Of a stretch of 14,664 nt of DNA, positions 14,287 to 14,664 are shown piece by piece. Position 1 is the first letter of the stretch, and each line of letters opens with the position of its first letter. The stretch covers positions 1 to 14,664 of the forward strand of contig JAGTVF010000324.1 of assembly GCA_018224315.1 (NCBI GenBank), written 5' to 3'. The DNA comes from Desulfobacterales bacterium. Lineage in GTDB: Bacteria; Desulfobacterota; Desulfobacteria; Desulfobacterales; Desulfosalsimonadaceae. The notes under the pieces were generated by a model that was given only the letters and a program-made list of their open reading frames with translations, did no database searches and was not told the origin of the DNA. Both the position numbers and the translations under genes were made by a program.

Positions 14287-14664
14287 ATGATTGCTCCGGC
14301 CATCCGGATTGCTGCGGTTTTCCTGCTGACACTGACCATCGGGGGATGCGCGCAAACAGCCGGTGGCCCGGTGCGGCCGTCGCCAAAATCCCAATATGGT
14401 CCCGGCACCATCATTTTTGCAGAAACCGGAAAACCGGTTTCCTTTGAAGCCATGATCCAGGACCTTGAAACCGCGCGTATCGTCTATGTGGGTGAAACGC
14501 ACACCCGCAAAGCCGACCACCAGGTCCAGCTCAAAACTTTAAAAGCCCTTGATCAGCAGATTTCCGACCTGATCGTGGGCATGGAAATGTTTTCCAGACC
14601 CTATCAACCCGTTCTTGATGCCTGGTCCGGCGGAGAGATGTCTGAGACCGCCTTTATTGAAAAC
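14287..14664 (+). CDS. ChaN-like haem-binding lipoprotein, N-terminal part
   Basis: The first 126 residues are present and the gene runs off the right edge. A lipoprotein signal peptide (1-20, with hydrophobic IAAVFLLTLTIGG) ends at the lipobox IGGC (Cys21). After a Pro/Ser-rich linker, the ChaN/DUF399 domain begins with FEAMIQDLETARIVYVGET, then HTRKADHQVQLKTL, whose His/Glu pattern (GET-H...DH) is the haem- or metal-ligand region of the family, and GMEMFSRPYQPVLDAW. ChaN in Campylobacter is an outer-membrane-associated lipoprotein that binds haem and is linked to iron uptake; here the role is inferred. An in-frame ATG at 14248 would add 13 residues, but the shorter start gives a proper signal peptide. 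Ribosome-binding sites are weak for both starts. Confidence 0.85.
   Translation, partial: MIAPAIRIAAVFLLTLTIGGCAQTAGGPVRPSPKSQYGPGTIIFAETGKPVSFEAMIQDLETARIVYVGETHTRKADHQVQLKTLKALDQQISDLIVGMEMFSRPYQPVLDAWSGGEMSETAFIEN

Noticed and set aside
1..14664. Mobile element, CRISPR array, defence island or tRNA gene
   Set aside because: No transposase, integrase, regular repeats, Cas or toxin-antitoxin pattern or tRNA-like fold was seen; the genes are core functions in compact operons with uniform base composition.

Overview
The window looks like a chromosomal segment of a mesophilic Gram-negative bacterium, most likely of the Desulfobacterota (the former sulfate-reducing Deltaproteobacteria, Desulfobacterales-like). 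This is inferred from moderately high GC, protein style, the tilS-ftsH-folP-ybbR-coaX order, paired PilT-type ATPases and a DsbD/thioredoxin pair. No 16S or other definitive marker is present, so the taxonomy is an inference. The content is almost entirely core chromosomal genes. I see no transposase, phage gene, CRISPR array, tRNA or rRNA.

Layout. (1) Positions 1-405: a leftward-transcribed SRP RNA of the long form, with both the S domain and an Alu-like 5' domain, its own consensus sigma70 promoter and a terminator. A second leftward promoter-like site sits near the left edge. (2) Positions 519-6283, rightward and tightly packed: tilS (tRNA-Ile lysidine synthetase), ftsH (membrane AAA+ protease), folP (dihydropteroate synthase), a YbbR-domain exported protein and coaX (type III pantothenate kinase). 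Three of the four junctions overlap (14, 4 and 17 bases) and tilS-ftsH is separated by one base, so this is surely one transcription unit. The diadenylate cyclase gene (cdaA), often found next to ybbR-type genes, is absent here. (3) Positions 6305-9581, leftward: pilT, a second PilT/PilU-type ATPase, a zinc-ribbon plus pseudo-receiver protein and a 56-residue protein of unknown function; this is a type IV pilus retraction or twitching-regulation cluster. yggT (9622-9918, leftward) lies just upstream of it. (4) Positions 10117-13970, rightward: proC behind a near-consensus promoter, then dsbD, an exported thioredoxin-fold protein and a Nudix hydrolase of the CoA-pyrophosphatase type. (5) Positions 13963-14247, leftward: a two-helix membrane protein. 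(6) From 14287 to the right edge: the start of a ChaN-like lipoprotein, cut by the window end.

The genes serve translation fidelity and protein targeting (tilS, SRP RNA), membrane protein quality control (ftsH), cofactor synthesis and turnover (folP, coaX, Nudix), proline synthesis (proC), envelope thiol-redox homeostasis (dsbD with its thioredoxin) and pilus motility (pilT pair). I did not find a convincing new defence or mobile system. The points most worth a second look are the long SRP RNA, the orphan lipobox-bearing YbbR protein, the zinc-ribbon pseudo-receiver whose phosphorylation site is Asn, the unannotated 56-residue gene, and hairpins within the pilT transcription unit.
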